Origin: Malachius bipustulatus
Lineage: Eukaryota > Arthropoda > Insecta > Coleoptera > Melyridae
Direction of reading: 5' to 3'
Assembly (NCBI GenBank): GCA_910589415.1
Contig: OU342636.1
Span: 5,066,437-5,130,436 of the forward strand
Length of the DNA: 64,000 nucleotides
Shown here piece after piece: positions 61,787 to 64,000 of the stretch. Position numbers and translations under genes: made by a program. The number at the start of each line of letters is the position of its first letter. The first letter of the stretch is position 1. The notes under the pieces were generated by a model. It saw only the letters and a list, made by a program, of their open reading frames with translations. It did not search any database and was not told where the DNA came from.

Positions 61787-62003
61787 AATAATACCCTCAT
61801 TGTATGGCTAACTTTATTATTTCAAGAGTTACAGATTAGGTTGAATCAGCAAAGTTGGGCAGAATTTGTTGCTTATTAAGAATAGGAAATTAAATTTTTG
61901 AAAAATTCAGTCTTTACTGGAATATGCTAAAAAAACTGAAAAATCATTTTTTTTTATTTTAGCCACCATATCTTTTTTATTTTTTGAAACAATAATTTTT
62001 GTT

Positions 62004-62220
62004 CTTGTAGGTTAGCATAAGTCGTCAAGAGCCATCAACAATTCGACACTTCAGAAATTTTCAAAGCCAACTAGATCCCAGAGTTTCATAGTCAACTTTT
62101 GTTTTTCTTATGGCCGCCATATTGGATTTTTATGTAATTCTGTATTAAAAAAATTAGGGAAACCAAAACACATTTAAAAAAATTCTTCAAAATTTTATTC
62201 TTTTTTTTTCGAAAACAAAA
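62004..62220 (+). repeat. Dispersed repeat copy 2
   Basis: Direct, diverged copy of 848-1110 (CATAGTCAACTTTTGTTT and the CGCCATATTGGA block in order). The two copies are 61 kb apart. Confidence 0.6.
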
Positions 62221-62593
62221 AGAAAATTTTATCACCGAACGACGTCGTGTGACGTCGCAATATGACGTGGAATTGCTTGACTTATGGTTATTTATGACAT
62301 TCGAATGAAGAAAAGTTTTTTTTCCGAAAAATTTTGAATTTTTTTTTTAATGTGATAGACTTTTTGGTTATCAATCTGATTGAGGATATCACTATTATCA
62401 AGAAGTTCGTTGCTTATCTTGGACCGAACATGAATTTGCTTTCAGTGGCATGGGGGTAGAAATTACGTCCCTAAAGTTGGAAGAGCATGGTCAGCAGAAC
62501 ATAAATTTTATAAAACCACAAATAGACGCTAATTAAACGCTAATTAAATGCACTAATTAAAATTTTAATGCTCCATTTTCTCTAAGAAAAACG

Positions 62594-62685
62594 ACATGTT
62601 CTGCCAGCTTTAGATAAAGCTAGCAGAACATGAGTTCAAAAATGCCTGAATCAGCATGATATCCATGTCAAAATGGATATCATTG
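62594..62685. repeat. Two adjacent hairpins
   Basis: CATGTTCTGC/GCAGAACATG (62594-62632) and ATGATATCCAT/ATGGATATCAT (62656-62685). Confidence 0.5.
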
Positions 62686-62837
62686 AACAATTAAACGCTA
62701 ATTAAGTGCACTAATTAAAAATTTTGAAAATTTGTAGCATTTTTAAGTTTTGAAAATTCCGAAGTTGTCGAGTTTAGAATTTTTTTAAATTCTGAGAAGT
62801 TATGAAATTTTCATTTAGGAGATTTTAAAGTTATGGT

Positions 62838-64000
62838 CACTTTGGAATGTTAAGTTTTATAGACTTAAAATTTATATAAAGTTCTCTAGTTCCGGAAATT
62901 TTGAAGTTTTTGAAGCTCTGGTCGTTTTTGAATTTTAGGAATTTCTATGTTTCATGATTTGGAGTTTTAAGTTTTAAGCATTTTTGAAGTTGCGAAGTTT
63001 GAAATGTTTTAAGTTCTGGAAGTTCTGGAGATTCGAAAATTTTGATTATTGAAAAAGCTCGTGAAAAAGATTGTGGAATAGTTTCCAGCTTGACGTCTTT
63101 ACGTAAGTCAGCGTCTTCGACCTCAATGAACATGAAGTTTCCTGCAATAATAATAAAAAAAATACTGTCAAAGACCGTACCAAACAGAGGCGGTCAAAGC
63201 TTTCTGGGGCGCGGGGCAAAATTAAATTCGGCCCCACCCCTTTTTTTTTCAAAAAAAAATGTTGAAGGTATCAGGCAAAAATATTTTTTTTATAGAAAGA
63301 AATTTTCTTTGGGGGAGCCTAAACTTTAAAATTCAAAAAAAATTCATCACATCGTTGGAATTGGCGAAACTTCTAAGCTCGCTTCTGAGCTTTTAAATTT
63401 TGAAATTACTCAAAATTTCCTAAATTTCCGAAATGTCAAACATTTTATAACTATAAAAAGTTCAAAACTTAAAAGTTTTACAAATTCTTCAAAAACCATG
63501 ATATTCTCTACGTTTTCCAAACTTCAAAATTGCATTATGTAATCGCAAAATTCCCAGAACTTTCGAAAATTTTTAAACTCCCATACTTACATTTAAAACA
63601 AAATTTTTGGAGTTCCTAAGCTGTAAATCTTTGAATTGTTTCCTAACTTCAAAACTTAAAAAATTTAGAAGAACAAAAAATTCAGAACATTCTGAACTGA
63701 AAAATTCTTCAAAACTACAAAATCAGTGAAAACTTGAAAATTTAGAAATTTCAAAACTTGAAAAATTTCCAAAAATGCCGGAGGCACTAGAATTCTGAAA
63801 ACTTCCGGTTGAAGACTTCAAAATTCCAGAAAACTCAAAATTTTCGAATCTCCAGAACTTGAAACATTTCAAACTTCGCAACTTCAAAAATGCTTAAAAC
63901 TCCAAAATCATGAAACATAGAAATTCCTAAAATTCAAAAACGACCAGAGCTTCAAAAAATTCAAAAACTTCAAAATTTCCGGAACTGCATTCCAAAGTGA
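62838..64000. mobile_element. Long inverted repeat cut by the window end
   Basis: The left arm (62838 to about 63040) mirrors 63838-64000: TTCATGATTTGGAGTTTTAAG and CTCTGGTCGTTTTTGAATTT have exact or near-exact counterparts. The right arm runs off the window. The centre is full of short AAACTT/AAAATT permutations and has no gene. Confidence 0.65.

Overview
The window is nuclear DNA of an insect-type animal genome. It is AT-rich and about nine tenths of it is transposable elements. The support is two split host genes with 60-65 nt introns, a mariner of the honeybee (mellifera) type, several CR1/Jockey-like non-LTR elements, a non-LTR family with RNase H, Penelope-like elements (PLEs), and many foldback elements and MITEs, often ending in ACAGGGTG. 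The order is not settled; a beetle or bug would fit. No tRNA, rRNA or CRISPR array was seen.

Host genes. (1) POLR3H (RNA polymerase III subunit RPC8), + strand, four coding exons: 9210-9320, 34259-34451, 34512-34771 and 37334-37384. They add up to 204 codons plus stop, the length of the human protein. Intron 1 is 24.9 kb and stuffed with nested elements; intron 3 holds an RNase H-type non-LTR element. (2) FBXL16 (F-box/LRR protein 16), - strand, six exons between 58020 and 39375, with 6.7 kb and 10.4 kb introns also filled with elements. Its 5' coding end was not found. The genes converge, and a foldback element (38099-39204) separates their poly(A) signals.

Layout. 1-9209: nested inverted-repeat elements, a PLE tail with a hammerhead-like fold, a nearly canonical hammerhead ribozyme in a 37-bp stem (6313-6444), a hAT-like foldback, then the POLR3H promoter side. 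9321-34258 (POLR3H intron 1): a PLE tail, a ~440-bp palindrome, a non-LTR element (10558-14583), a young LTR retrotransposon (14656-22168), a ~1.2-kb palindrome (22285-23462), further foldbacks, and an old non-LTR element (27062-33690) split by a younger one with intact ORF2 (28780-32938). 34772-37333: RNase H-type element. 39991-50386 (FBXL16 intron 3): a mariner holding a CR1/Jockey-like element that holds an RNase H-type fragment. 50997-57737 (FBXL16 intron 1): more non-LTR fragments, a THAP-domain fragment, a Harbinger-like MITE. 58021-64000: foldbacks, a PLE with a broken GIY-YIG endonuclease, and a long inverted repeat cut by the window end.

Most notable. The LTR element looks very recent (5-bp target duplication, LTRs of equal length that read alike) yet has no reverse transcriptase, RNase H or integrase. 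It keeps gag, a textbook -1 frameshift signal (GGGAAAC, 6-nt spacer, perfect 10-bp stem), protease, and a second zinc-knuckle block. Each LTR has four hairpins with the same 20-nt loop and different but still paired stems. Separately, four hammerhead-type folds occur; the three in PLE tails each sit directly after a short intron-like segment.
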